From the NCBI GenBank assembly GCA_017554305.1, contig JAFZIN010000032.1, forward strand, positions 1 to 64,000: DNA of 64,000 nucleotides, written 5' to 3'. Positions 9,543 through 15,033 of this stretch are shown here, one piece after another (the first letter of the stretch is position 1; every line of letters begins with the position of its first letter). A model generated the notes under the pieces. That model made no database searches and was not told where the DNA came from. It worked only from the letters and a program-made list of their open reading frames with translations. The position numbers and the translations under genes were made by a program. The stretch is from Bacteroidales bacterium (lineage in GTDB: Bacteria; Bacteroidota; Bacteroidia; Bacteroidales; UBA932).

Positions 9543-9677
9543 TTAAATGTCCTCTTCATCCCAAGTTCCATCCATTGTGGCATCCACATCGCCACTTATA
9601 CAAATAATACATTCAGTCTCCACCCCAAAAACTCTTGTTAAGGGAGCATCATAGAGTTCTTTTTGTTTTGTTTCCAT
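9543..9677 (-). CDS. Microprotein A (44 aa), partner of the fimbrillin-like lipoprotein
   Basis: A 44-residue ORF starting METKQKELYDAP and ending in a very acidic tail (DGTWDEEDI). It is supported as a gene by its likeness to microprotein B at 12331-12492: both share ETKxKE, a Y-x-AP element, alternating hydrophobics, then I-[IV]-C-x-S-GDVD, and both sit directly upstream of a fimbrillin-like lipoprotein gene and about 120 bp downstream of the same kind of leader. There is no signal peptide or membrane helix. The single Cys is at residue 26. The function is unknown; a leader peptide, chaperone-like partner or precursor of a processed peptide are all possible. Confidence 0.65.
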   Translation of the reverse strand: METKQKELYDAPLTRVFGVETECIICISGDVDATMDGTWDEEDI

Positions 9678-9843
9678 AAGCTTATGTATTTGTATGATTA
9701 GATTCGAGTTAACGTATGGGCACACGAAAAGCGGCGGCACTTCTCTCGAAGGTCGCGACTATCGTTATGTAAGCTATTGATTAAAAGATGGTTATACCCC
9801 CCCCTAAATGCGGAAGGAGCTTTAGAAGAAAGGATGTCTTTAA
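9678..9843 (-). promoter_or_regulatory. Leader A: 5' leader with G8 tract, related to leader B
   Basis: Three blocks resemble leader B in the same order: 9701-9732 next to the microprotein (about 25 of 32 positions alike, including GGGCACA), 9772-9804 ending in a C8 run (plus strand 9797-9804), and a looser block at 9805-9842. On the transcript strand the G8 can pair with an upstream CUCCUUCC (8 bp with wobbles, 7-nt loop). The non-conserved middle (9733-9771) contains the small inverted repeat CTTC-TCTC-GAAG at 9740-9751 and the palindrome GTCGCGAC at 9752-9759. No clear TAnnTTTG box is seen upstream, so it may be read through from the DUF4160/DUF2442 pair. Confidence 0.55.
9797..9804. repeat. 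Homopolymer C8 tract in leader A
   Basis: A run of eight C on the plus strand (G8 on the transcript strand), 120 nt upstream of microprotein A. The same length of run stands at the matching place in leader B. Confidence 0.9.
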
Positions 9844-9871
9844 CTAACATATGAATGTACGATTCTTCCGA

Positions 9872-10282
9872 CTAACTTGCAATGGATAGGTATTCGTTGC
9901 CAAGCTTTTCTATGCAACGCATAATCTCCTGCTCACGTTCTGGAGAAGGTGTTTTGAAGCCATTGATATAGCTTCGCATCAGCGAGGCGCTGAAGCCGAA
10001 CTTCTGGGCAAAGCCGCTCACGTTGATTTCCGGGTGCGTGAGGAAAAAGTGTTGGAGGCGGGTGGGCTCGGCATCGGGATAAAGGAAGCTCTCAAAACTG
10101 ATGTCTTCGTCCAGATCGTGCCAATGGATACCGATGGTACTCATCTCGTAGCGGGCCCGCTGCTCATCCGTCGCCTTACGGAGATGGGAATACCACAGAA
10201 GGGATTGGCGATAGGTTTTCCCATCGTCCCCCAGGCCGTAGATCCAGTCCCTGTCAAACCATATTTTACTGATTGTCTTCAT
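9872..10282 (-). CDS. DUF2442 protein with C-terminal HTH, putative antitoxin-like partner
   Basis: A 136-residue protein. The start MKTISKIWFDRDW at 10282 is chosen because it gives the DUF2442-type N-terminus and overlaps the upstream DUF4160 gene by 17 nt, typical of coupled translation. Residues 1-75 resemble DUF2442 (WIYGLGDDGKTY, then aromatic-rich stretch ending SFESFLYP). Residues about 90-130 resemble an XRE-like helix-turn-helix (VSGFAQKFGFSASLMRSYING). DUF4160-DUF2442 pairs have been predicted to be toxin-antitoxin-like modules, but direct function is not established as far as I know. The gene ends about 30 nt before leader A, so both may share a transcript. Confidence 0.7.
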   Translation of the reverse strand: MKTISKIWFDRDWIYGLGDDGKTYRQSLLWYSHLRKATDEQRARYEMSTIGIHWHDLDEDISFESFLYPDAEPTRLQHFFLTHPEINVSGFAQKFGFSASLMRSYINGFKTPSPEREQEIMRCIEKLGNEYLSIAS

Positions 10283-10523
10283 TGTCGGTCTTGAACAGTT
10301 CATACCAACGATTGATGATGATGTCCGTATTCTCGGCAATCATCCGCTCGATGCGCTTGAGGTCGTTGGCTTTGATGTTATGCACATATTCCATCACGAA
10401 ACCCTCACCGTCCCAATTGAACTTGGCATCCCCGTTATGTCCCCGCACGTGAACGTGGATGGGCTCATGCTCCCGGGAGAAGAACATGAAGATGAAACCG
10501 TATTGTCTGAATAACTCGGGCAT
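10266..10523 (-). CDS. DUF4160 family protein, putative toxin-like partner
   Basis: An 85-residue protein. It begins MPELFRQYGFIFMFFSREHE and carries the conserved HEPIHVHVRG element near residue 20, which is the hallmark of DUF4160. The start at 10523 is chosen since the family begins with MPxxF and a strong promoter box (10539-10546) lies 15 nt upstream; the longer reading would start inside the promoter region. It overlaps the DUF2442-HTH gene downstream. No catalytic site is known for the family. Codon use resembles the adjacent accessory genes rather than the housekeeping genes. Confidence 0.75.
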   Translation of the reverse strand: MPELFRQYGFIFMFFSREHEPIHVHVRGHNGDAKFNWDGEGFVMEYVHNIKANDLKRIERMIAENTDIIINRWYELFKTDNEDNQ

Positions 10524-10538
10524 AGTACTATCTTTTTG

Positions 10539-10569
10539 CAAATATAGGTAACAAAAATGAAACCTGCAA
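10539..10569 (-). promoter_or_regulatory. Promoter of the DUF4160/DUF2442 pair
   Basis: The reverse strand has TTG (10567-10569), a 20-bp spacer and TATATTTG (10539-10546), a full match to the Bacteroidota -33/-7 arrangement. The predicted transcript start is about 10 nt before the ATG at 10523. Confidence 0.7.
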
Positions 10570-10824
10570 GAGTTTGGGCTAAATAATTACCTAAACAATG
10601 AAACACGGAACTTTGCGGGTGAGCCGTTTTTTCTCTTTTGTTTTCATGTGTTGTTATTTATAGATTGCGTTTAATTGAAAATCCCTGAAAAATGGTAAGA
10701 AAAATTATATTAACATTTAGGACTCAACATTAAGACAAATATATTAAAAAATCCATAAAGTCCTATACTATTCGGGTATTACCACTCTTTCAAATTTAAA
10801 CTCTGCCTCAATTACCCCCGTTTC

Positions 10825-10863
10825 TACTCCACAATTTTCTATAAAAATCTGGAGTATACTCCA
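10825..10863. repeat. Three-armed inverted repeat TACTCCA / TGGAGTA / TACTCCA
   Basis: TACTCCA (10825-10831) is followed after 18 nt by the perfect 14-bp palindrome TGGAGTATACTCCA (10850-10863). The middle arm can pair with either neighbour, allowing two exclusive hairpins, or the arms can be half-sites of a dimeric DNA-binding protein. Confidence 0.7.
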
Positions 10864-10910
10864 TAAATTTACAGGAAAATCAGGACCATACTTACAATTT
10901 CAAAAGGAGG

Positions 10911-10925
10911 GGTACAAATTGTACC
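10911..10925. repeat. Palindrome GGTACAAATTGTACC
   Basis: A perfect 15-bp inverted repeat with 7-bp arms around a central A. Operator-like; the cognate protein is unknown. Confidence 0.75.
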
Positions 10926-10957
10926 TACCCTTTGCTTTTCTGTAGAAATGGCGGTTA

Positions 10958-10975
10958 TCCTCGGTAGGCCGAGGA
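10958..10975. repeat. Hairpin TCCTCGG-TAGG-CCGAGGA
   Basis: A perfect 7-bp stem with 4-nt loop, just upstream of the tandem operators of the HTH gene. There is no T-run, so it is not a clear terminator. Confidence 0.7.
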
Positions 10976-10984
10976 GAGCCCAAT

Positions 10985-11016
10985 ACAATATAAATATTGT
11001 ACAATACAAATATTGT
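10985..11016. promoter_or_regulatory. Tandem 16-bp operators of the HTH repressor
   Basis: Two abutting copies of ACAATAYAAATATTGT (10985-11000 and 11001-11016). Each is an inverted repeat with ACAATA/TATTGT arms around 4 nt. They cover the -33 element and the whole spacer of the downstream promoter, as expected for autorepression by the encoded HTH protein. Confidence 0.75.
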
Positions 11017-11026
11017 TATAACTTTG
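10996..11026 (+). promoter_or_regulatory. Promoter of the HTH gene
   Basis: TTG (10997-10999), 19 bp, then TAACTTTG (11019-11026). The predicted transcript start falls within a few nt of the ATG at 11034, so the mRNA may be leaderless. Both operators overlap it. Confidence 0.72.
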
Positions 11027-11033
11027 TAAAAGA

Positions 11034-11336
11034 ATGAGTAAAGCAACAAAATATTTAGAGGCGCATCAATCATCTACGCCATCACATTGGCGTGAAGATG
11101 CGCAGTGGCGCAGAGACAATGATTATTGGCTCAAGTATGCACAACAGATTACCATACAGGTAATGCGCGCTATGGATGAACAATCTGTAACTCAGACAGA
11201 ATTAGCCAAACGTATTGGCTGCACACAACAATATGTTTCCAACCTGTTAAAAGGCAGTTCCAATATGACACTGGAAACCATAGCACGTTTAGAGAAAGCA
11301 CTGAAACTAGATATCCTTAAAACAGCACTTCAATAA
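11034..11336 (+). CDS. XRE-family HTH regulator (HigA-like), orphan
   Basis: A 100-residue cytoplasmic DNA-binding protein. The helix-turn-helix spans about residues 50-90: VTQTELAKRIGCTQQYVSNL then NMTLETIARLEKAL. The first 45 residues are charged and Trp-rich. It looks like the antitoxin of HigBA-type systems, but no toxin gene is found upstream or downstream, where the neighbours are non-coding DNA and a terminator. The start ATG is the only in-frame one before the HTH core and fits the promoter. The tandem operators upstream suggest that it represses itself. It may be a remnant antitoxin or a stand-alone regulator of the neighbouring surface loci; that link is inference. Confidence 0.8.
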   Translation: MSKATKYLEAHQSSTPSHWREDAQWRRDNDYWLKYAQQITIQVMRAMDEQSVTQTELAKRIGCTQQYVSNLLKGSSNMTLETIARLEKALKLDILKTALQ

Positions 11337-11368
11337 AAATCCGGGGCGTATAACAGCCCCGGATTTTT
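11335..11368. terminator. Bidirectional terminator after the HTH gene
   Basis: A perfect 13-bp stem AAAAATCCGGGGC / GCCCCGGATTTTT with an 8-nt loop, flanked by A and T runs. It serves the HTH gene and probably the convergent lipoprotein gene ending at 11404. Confidence 0.9.
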
Positions 11369-11403
11369 AATTGCTGTATAGAGTTGTTATTAATAATCTA
11401 CGA

Positions 11404-12318
11404 TTAGTCCAAAGGATGAGATGCTGTTATGTCTGTGAATTTGGATATATCAACCTTTACACCATGGTAAGATGTGTATGAGGTTGGTATAGCTGTTGTC
11501 TTAGTGAAACTATATACCTTCTTAGCGGTTTTGTCAACCAAATAGATGGTATAATCGTGAGAATCATTGTCTACCGAATAATAAAAATTAAATGCAATAC
11601 CATCTGGATTACTTACGCCATTAGACCAATTATTGGAAGAAGTAATACCAGAGCAATTGCCTACACTGGAAACATCGAAATACGATCCACTCCAATATAA
11701 AGCTTCACCAACCCAAACGTTATTTCCAAAAGTTAAGGCGTAGCGGTCTGGTGTAGCCTCCAATCCGGTAACCACAACCTGAAGTCTGCTCATAAACTCC
11801 CATCCGCTAATGGTTCCGGTAATCTTTTTTGTTCCAGTGTTATAACCGTATGCAGAAGACATTTTAAAGCAGACGGTTGGCACTGTTCTAGGAAAGCAGT
11901 TATAAGGCCACTCGCTTAATTTAAAACTTGTCCCATTTGGAGCGTAAGCATAAGAATTGTCCTTTGCAGAAGCAAACCAAGAGTTGGTGCTCTCGTAAAT
12001 AGCATTGAACGTTCCGCTTAAGCCAAGCAAACTTTCATCAACTTCTGAAGAAGACCATCCACCTGCAGTTTTGGTGAGAACTAAATGAGGAGCCTCTTTC
12101 CAATAAGAATAGTGACCTGCCGGAACGCTGTTAAACCATATATTAATTTTATCACCAACACTCCAACCAGTCTTAATAGCCTTAGAATCTACATAAGGAT
12201 CATTTACTGTGATATCAACTGTAACCTTAGTTGTTTTCTTAGGAGCTTGTTCTTTGCTGCAAGATGCAAAGAGTGAGAGAGCCGCAATGGCTGCTGTAAA
12301 CAATATAATCTTTTTCAT
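11404..12318 (-). CDS. Fimbrillin-like surface lipoprotein
   Basis: A 304-residue predicted lipoprotein with signal peptide MKKIILFTAAIAALSLFASC (lipobox FASC). The mature part follows the pattern of fimbrillin-like proteins of Bacteroidales: KVTVDITVNDPYVDSKAIKT, WSVGDKINIWF, then beta-strand-rich sequence with many Ser, Thr, Asn and Tyr. It is shorter than the lipoprotein at 8132 and lacks the FISUMP-like C-terminal domain. The start at 12318 lies 12 nt after the microprotein B stop; an alternative ATG two codons upstream is possible. It forms a two-gene unit with microprotein B behind leader B. Probably a surface adhesin or pilus-related subunit; not proven. Confidence 0.72.
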   Translation of the reverse strand: MKKIILFTAAIAALSLFASCSKEQAPKKTTKVTVDITVNDPYVDSKAIKTGWSVGDKINIWFNSVPAGHYSYWKEAPHLVLTKTAGGWSSSEVDESLLGLSGTFNAIYESTNSWFASAKDNSYAYAPNGTSFKLSEWPYNCFPRTVPTVCFKMSSAYGYNTGTKKITGTISGWEFMSRLQVVVTGLEATPDRYALTFGNNVWVGEALYWSGSYFDVSSVGNCSGITSSNNWSNGVSNPDGIAFNFYYSVDNDSHDYTIYLVDKTAKKVYSFTKTTAIPTSYTSYHGVKVDISKFTDITASHPLD

Positions 12319-12330
12319 AATCATCTAGTT

Positions 12331-12492
12331 TTAAAAGAAAAAGGTCCATGAATCTTCAGTTGCTCCGTCAAACGGATTGTTAGGATCAACATCGCCGCTG
12401 GCGCATACAATACCTTCAGAGGAGATTTCCCAAACGGAAATATCCGGGGCGAGGTAAATTGCCTCTTTGTTTTTTGTTTCCAATTTCTTCAT
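12331..12492 (-). CDS. Microprotein B (53 aa), partner of the fimbrillin-like lipoprotein
   Basis: A 53-residue ORF starting MKKLETKNKEAIYLAPDISV with an IVCASGDVD core at residues 28-36 and an aromatic end (SWTFFF). It aligns with microprotein A across ETKxKE, the Y-x-AP segment and C-x-SGDVD, with divergent tails. There is no signal peptide and no membrane helix. The start at 12492 agrees with the A/B alignment and with the leader distance (117 nt from the C8 run versus 120 nt in A); a longer in-frame reading runs into the leader and is rejected. Function unknown. Short ORFs of this style appear common before surface-protein genes in Bacteroidales, from memory only. Confidence 0.68.
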   Translation of the reverse strand: MKKLETKNKEAIYLAPDISVWEISSEGIVCASGDVDPNNPFDGATEDSWTFFF

Positions 12493-12548
12493 AGTAATTT
12501 TTGATTTATTGTGTTTGATTTGATTTAACAAAAGGGCACAAAAAAGCA

Positions 12549-12568
12549 GATGATGTGGAAACATCATC
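12549..12568 (-). terminator. Possible attenuator hairpin in leader B
   Basis: Perfect 8-bp stem GATGATGT / ACATCATC with a 4-nt loop, followed on the transcript after TGC by a run of six T. The AT-rich stem makes it a weak terminator, so regulation by attenuation is a guess. Confidence 0.4.
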
Positions 12569-12608
12569 GATGGAATAATATAAAGCTCTGATTATAAGAT
12601 GATTATCA

Positions 12609-12616
12609 CCCCCCCC
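12609..12616. repeat. Homopolymer C8 tract in leader B
   Basis: Eight C on the plus strand, preceded by AAGATGATTATCA; leader A has AAGATGGTTATA before its own C8. Both runs have identical length in this assembly. Confidence 0.9.
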
Positions 12617-12689
12617 AGAGAGGCTGGAGAGCGTGTCAGAAAAAGATGTGTTCTTTATCCACCCAATCATTTCTGACTCATTAACCAAG

Positions 12690-12718
12690 CAAATATACAA
12701 AAATGCTCTTAATTTCAA
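12690..12718 (-). promoter_or_regulatory. Promoter of the microprotein B / lipoprotein unit
   Basis: The reverse strand has TTG (12716-12718), an 18-bp spacer and TATATTTG (12690-12697). The predicted transcript would carry a leader of nearly 200 nt before the microprotein start at 12492. Confidence 0.55.
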
Positions 12719-12722
12719 ATAG

Positions 12723-14039
12723 TTATTTGGAGTTCATGGCGGTGACGGGGTTGAGATTGGCGGCGGTCCAGGCTGGGAGGACTCCGCTGAGGACGCCTAT
12801 GGCTGAGGCAATCAAAACTCCGGCTATGACATTTTGGAAGGAGAGGTGAACATCATATTCTGCAGGAATTGGGGCGGCGGTGATGATAATCCAGACAAGG
12901 AGGACTCCAACTAGAGCACCCGCTACGGCTAAGATAAGGGCCTCTGTAAGGAACTGGGTCATAATGAAGTACCTCTTTGCACCCAAAGCCTTTTGAATAC
13001 CGATAATCTTGGTTCTCTCCTTAACGGAAACAAACATTATGTTGGCAATTCCAAAGCCGCCAATCAGAAGGGAGAAGGCGGCAATTATCCATCCAACTTT
13101 CTGAATTACACCCATTATCTGACCCAGCATGTTTTCCAGCACATTGATGGAGTTAATGGAGAAGTTATTTTTCTGTCCAACCCTCAGCCTGCGGCACTGT
13201 CTCATAAGGTGTTTGATTTCTGCGGTAAAATCTTCTACAGATACATCCTCTTTTGGAACGGCGTAGAGTTCTCCGTTCATATTTCTGAAATGGAAGATGT
13301 TTTTGCCTGTGTTATAAGGGAGTATACAGTTGCCGTCTGTCTCCATCATATTTACCATACTCTCTCCCTGTTTGGCAATTACACCTATAACCGTTACGCT
13401 GTATCCGTTTACTTTTATCACTTTACCCACAGGGTTTTCCTCTCCGAATATAGACTCCGCCAACCCCTTTCCAAGAATTGCAATAGGCTGGGCACTCTCA
13501 AGTTCCGTTGGAGAGAAAACTCTTCCGCTCTCCATATCCAGGTTGATAACTTTATCCAATCCGCCAATAACGTTCATTACCCAAACTCCGGAAGATGAAC
13601 TGCGGTTGTATTTTACTGTGGCACTGTTCATTACGGAGTAAAGAAAATCATCTCCCTTCTTCGAATTGTGCTTCAGATATTTGTAATCATCTAAAGAAAC
13701 GTTAGGTCTTTTTATGTACTCCCACCACTTATACTCCGTTCCAACACTTCCGTCCAGAGCAATGTTTCCCTCATCATCTTCCACCCCCATTGGCCAGGAA
13801 GAAACCTGCAGCATCTTGCTGGACCCCAGCGTCTCAAAGCCCCTCTTTACATTGGAGCGCAGTGCATCTACCGCTGTAAAGATTGCTATGATTGTAAAGA
13901 TACCAATGCTCACACCCAGCAATGATAAGAAGGTGCGCAACTTGTTGCCCTTCAGTTCGTTAAAAGTAAAAGTCACACCTTCCTTCAACTGCACTGAAAC
14001 AACCCTCAATCTCCCTGTTAAGCTCTTCTTTCCGTCCAT
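12723..14039 (-). CDS. ABC transporter permease, MacB/FtsX type
   Basis: A 438-residue inner-membrane permease. A first helix near residues 35-58 is followed by a large periplasmic MacB-type domain (about 60-310) and three C-terminal helices (about 315-430); the FtsX-family end contains KERTKIIGIQKALGAKR. Such permeases work with a LolD/MacB-like ATPase in lipoprotein release or export; no ATPase gene is adjacent, and the nearest candidate is the one at 24221. It follows rsmA on the same strand with an 8-bp gap, and marks the right edge of the accessory island. Confidence 0.88.
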   Translation of the reverse strand: MDGKKSLTGRLRVVSVQLKEGVTFTFNELKGNKLRTFLSLLGVSIGIFTIIAIFTAVDALRSNVKRGFETLGSSKMLQVSSWPMGVEDDEGNIALDGSVGTEYKWWEYIKRPNVSLDDYKYLKHNSKKGDDFLYSVMNSATVKYNRSSSSGVWVMNVIGGLDKVINLDMESGRVFSPTELESAQPIAILGKGLAESIFGEENPVGKVIKVNGYSVTVIGVIAKQGESMVNMMETDGNCILPYNTGKNIFHFRNMNGELYAVPKEDVSVEDFTAEIKHLMRQCRRLRVGQKNNFSINSINVLENMLGQIMGVIQKVGWIIAAFSLLIGGFGIANIMFVSVKERTKIIGIQKALGAKRYFIMTQFLTEALILAVAGALVGVLLVWIIITAAPIPAEYDVHLSFQNVIAGVLIASAIGVLSGVLPAWTAANLNPVTAMNSK

Positions 14040-14047
14040 CTTCTCTT

Positions 14048-14950
14048 CTACTTTTGTTCCAATAATTTGGTGAGTTCTATAAAATCTTCTACGCTTAGCT
14101 GCTCCGGTCTCTTATCAAGATAAGGTGATTTTTCCAGCGCCTCTTTTGCCGCAGAGTTGAGGTTTACAGCAAGCGGTTTTATTGAGTTTCTTACGGTCTT
14201 TCTTCTCTGCCCGAATGTTGTTTTTACAACGCTCTTAAAGAGCTGCTCATCACAACCAAGAGACTCTCTGGTATTTCTCCAAAGCCTTATTACTCCGCTC
14301 TTTACCTTTGGCGGCGGAACAAATGCACTCTCATCTACGGTAAAGAGATACTCTATGTCATACCAGCACTGAAGCAGCACGGAGAGTATGCCGTAATCTT
14401 TTCCGCCCGCATCTGAAGCAAGGCGCTCTGCAACCTCTTTCTGCAGCATGCAGACAACTTGAGTTACTCTATCTCTGTCTTCCAGAATTTTGAAGAAAAT
14501 TTGAGATGAGATGTTGTATGGGAAGTTGCCTATGATATAGACCTCATTGCCGTTTGTTCCCTCTTTAACCATTGCGGAGGAAGGGAAGATTTCTTCCAGA
14601 TTGCTCTTAAGAAAATCTCTCTGCTGGAGAGTATAAAGAAACTGCGGAAAGCGGTCTCTAAGTTTGTCTATAGACTCCTGGTCTATCTCGCAGAGGGAGA
14701 GGTTAATTCTCTTATCCATAAGGAGATAGTTGGTGAGCACTCCCGTTCCAGGGCCAATCTCCAGAACATTCACACCGCCCTGGGCGGTAGGGTTTTCATC
14801 CAGGCCGGTTTCCGGTATAAGGAGGGAGTCTACAATCTCTATGGCAATATCTTCATTGCGGAGAAAATGCTGCCCCAGAGCCTTTTTGGCCCTCACTCCG
14901 TCATACCTTACAGGATGCGGCACTCTCTTATGTTGGGTGTTCCTTCCCAT
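14048..14950 (-). CDS. rsmA: 16S rRNA dimethyladenosine transferase RsmA (KsgA)
   Basis: A 300-residue enzyme that dimethylates the two adjacent adenines near the 3' end of 16S rRNA during small-subunit maturation. Visible motifs: KKALGQHFLRN near the N-terminus, the SAM-binding VLEIGPGTGVLT, and the catalytic IGNFPYNISSQ (NxPY type). The C-terminal PPPKVKSGVIRL is also typical. The length is slightly above the usual 270-280, with a short insertion after the first helix. It heads a two-gene unit with the ABC permease and is divergent from aspS. Confidence 0.97.
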   Translation of the reverse strand: MGRNTQHKRVPHPVRYDGVRAKKALGQHFLRNEDIAIEIVDSLLIPETGLDENPTAQGGVNVLEIGPGTGVLTNYLLMDKRINLSLCEIDQESIDKLRDRFPQFLYTLQQRDFLKSNLEEIFPSSAMVKEGTNGNEVYIIGNFPYNISSQIFFKILEDRDRVTQVVCMLQKEVAERLASDAGGKDYGILSVLLQCWYDIEYLFTVDESAFVPPPKVKSGVIRLWRNTRESLGCDEQLFKSVVKTTFGQRRKTVRNSIKPLAVNLNSAAKEALEKSPYLDKRPEQLSVEDFIELTKLLEQK

Positions 14951-14958
14951 AGCGCAGA

Positions 14959-14988
14959 CAAAATTAGAAAAATACTGTTACCTGACAA
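14959..14988 (-). promoter_or_regulatory. Promoter of rsmA
   Basis: On the reverse strand: TTG (14986-14988), 19 bp, TAATTTTG (14959-14966), about 9 nt before the ATG. Confidence 0.65.
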
Positions 14989-15006
14989 TCATTACCTAAT
15001 TTTCAG

Positions 15007-15014
15007 TACCTTTG
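15007..15014 (+). promoter_or_regulatory. -7 box of aspS
   Basis: TACCTTTG fits TAnnTTTG, 20 nt before the aspS start. No strong -33 TTG at the right spacing. Confidence 0.5.
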
Positions 15015-15033
15015 GACGCTTAAATACAAGAAT

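Larger units (their letters stand above)
10570..10984. other. Gene-free AT-rich stretch with palindromes
   Basis: No convincing coding sequence is seen on either strand in this 415-bp part of the 510-bp gap between the DUF4160 gene and the HTH gene. It holds several inverted repeats listed separately (10825-10863, 10911-10925, 10958-10975). No transposase remnant or tRNA was recognised. Confidence 0.6.
12493..12660 (-). promoter_or_regulatory. Leader B: 5' leader with G8 tract, related to leader A
   Basis: Counterpart of leader A, in blocks 12517-12547, 12584-12616 (ending in C8 on the plus strand, 12609-12616) and 12617-12657. On the transcript strand CUCUCCAG can pair with CUGGGGGG just downstream (8 bp with wobbles, 5-nt loop). 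The middle holds a perfect hairpin at 12549-12568 (GATGATGT arms, 4-nt loop) followed on the transcript by TGCTTTTTTG, which resembles an attenuator. The leader lies between a TATATTTG promoter box and microprotein B. Confidence 0.6.

Noticed and set aside
10034-10294. Plus-strand reading frame of 86 codons opposite the DUF2442-HTH gene
   Set aside because: Antisense to a well-supported gene with promoter and overlap structure; no family resemblance.
11034-11336. HigBA toxin-antitoxin pair
   Set aside because: Only the antitoxin-like half is present; there is no RelE/HigB-like ORF on either side.
12570-12720. A further small gene upstream of microprotein B
   Set aside because: The in-frame reading that runs across the leader contains the C8 tract and palindrome, has no likeness to any protein, and is better explained by the conserved leader.
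8118-12722. Prophage or integrative element
   Set aside because: No integrase, transposase, structural, relaxase or lysis gene, and no flanking direct repeats or tRNA were found, so only 'accessory island' is claimed.
12993-13598. 201-codon plus-strand frame opposite the ABC permease
   Set aside because: The permease has clear MacB/FtsX motifs; the antisense frame has no domain and no promoter.
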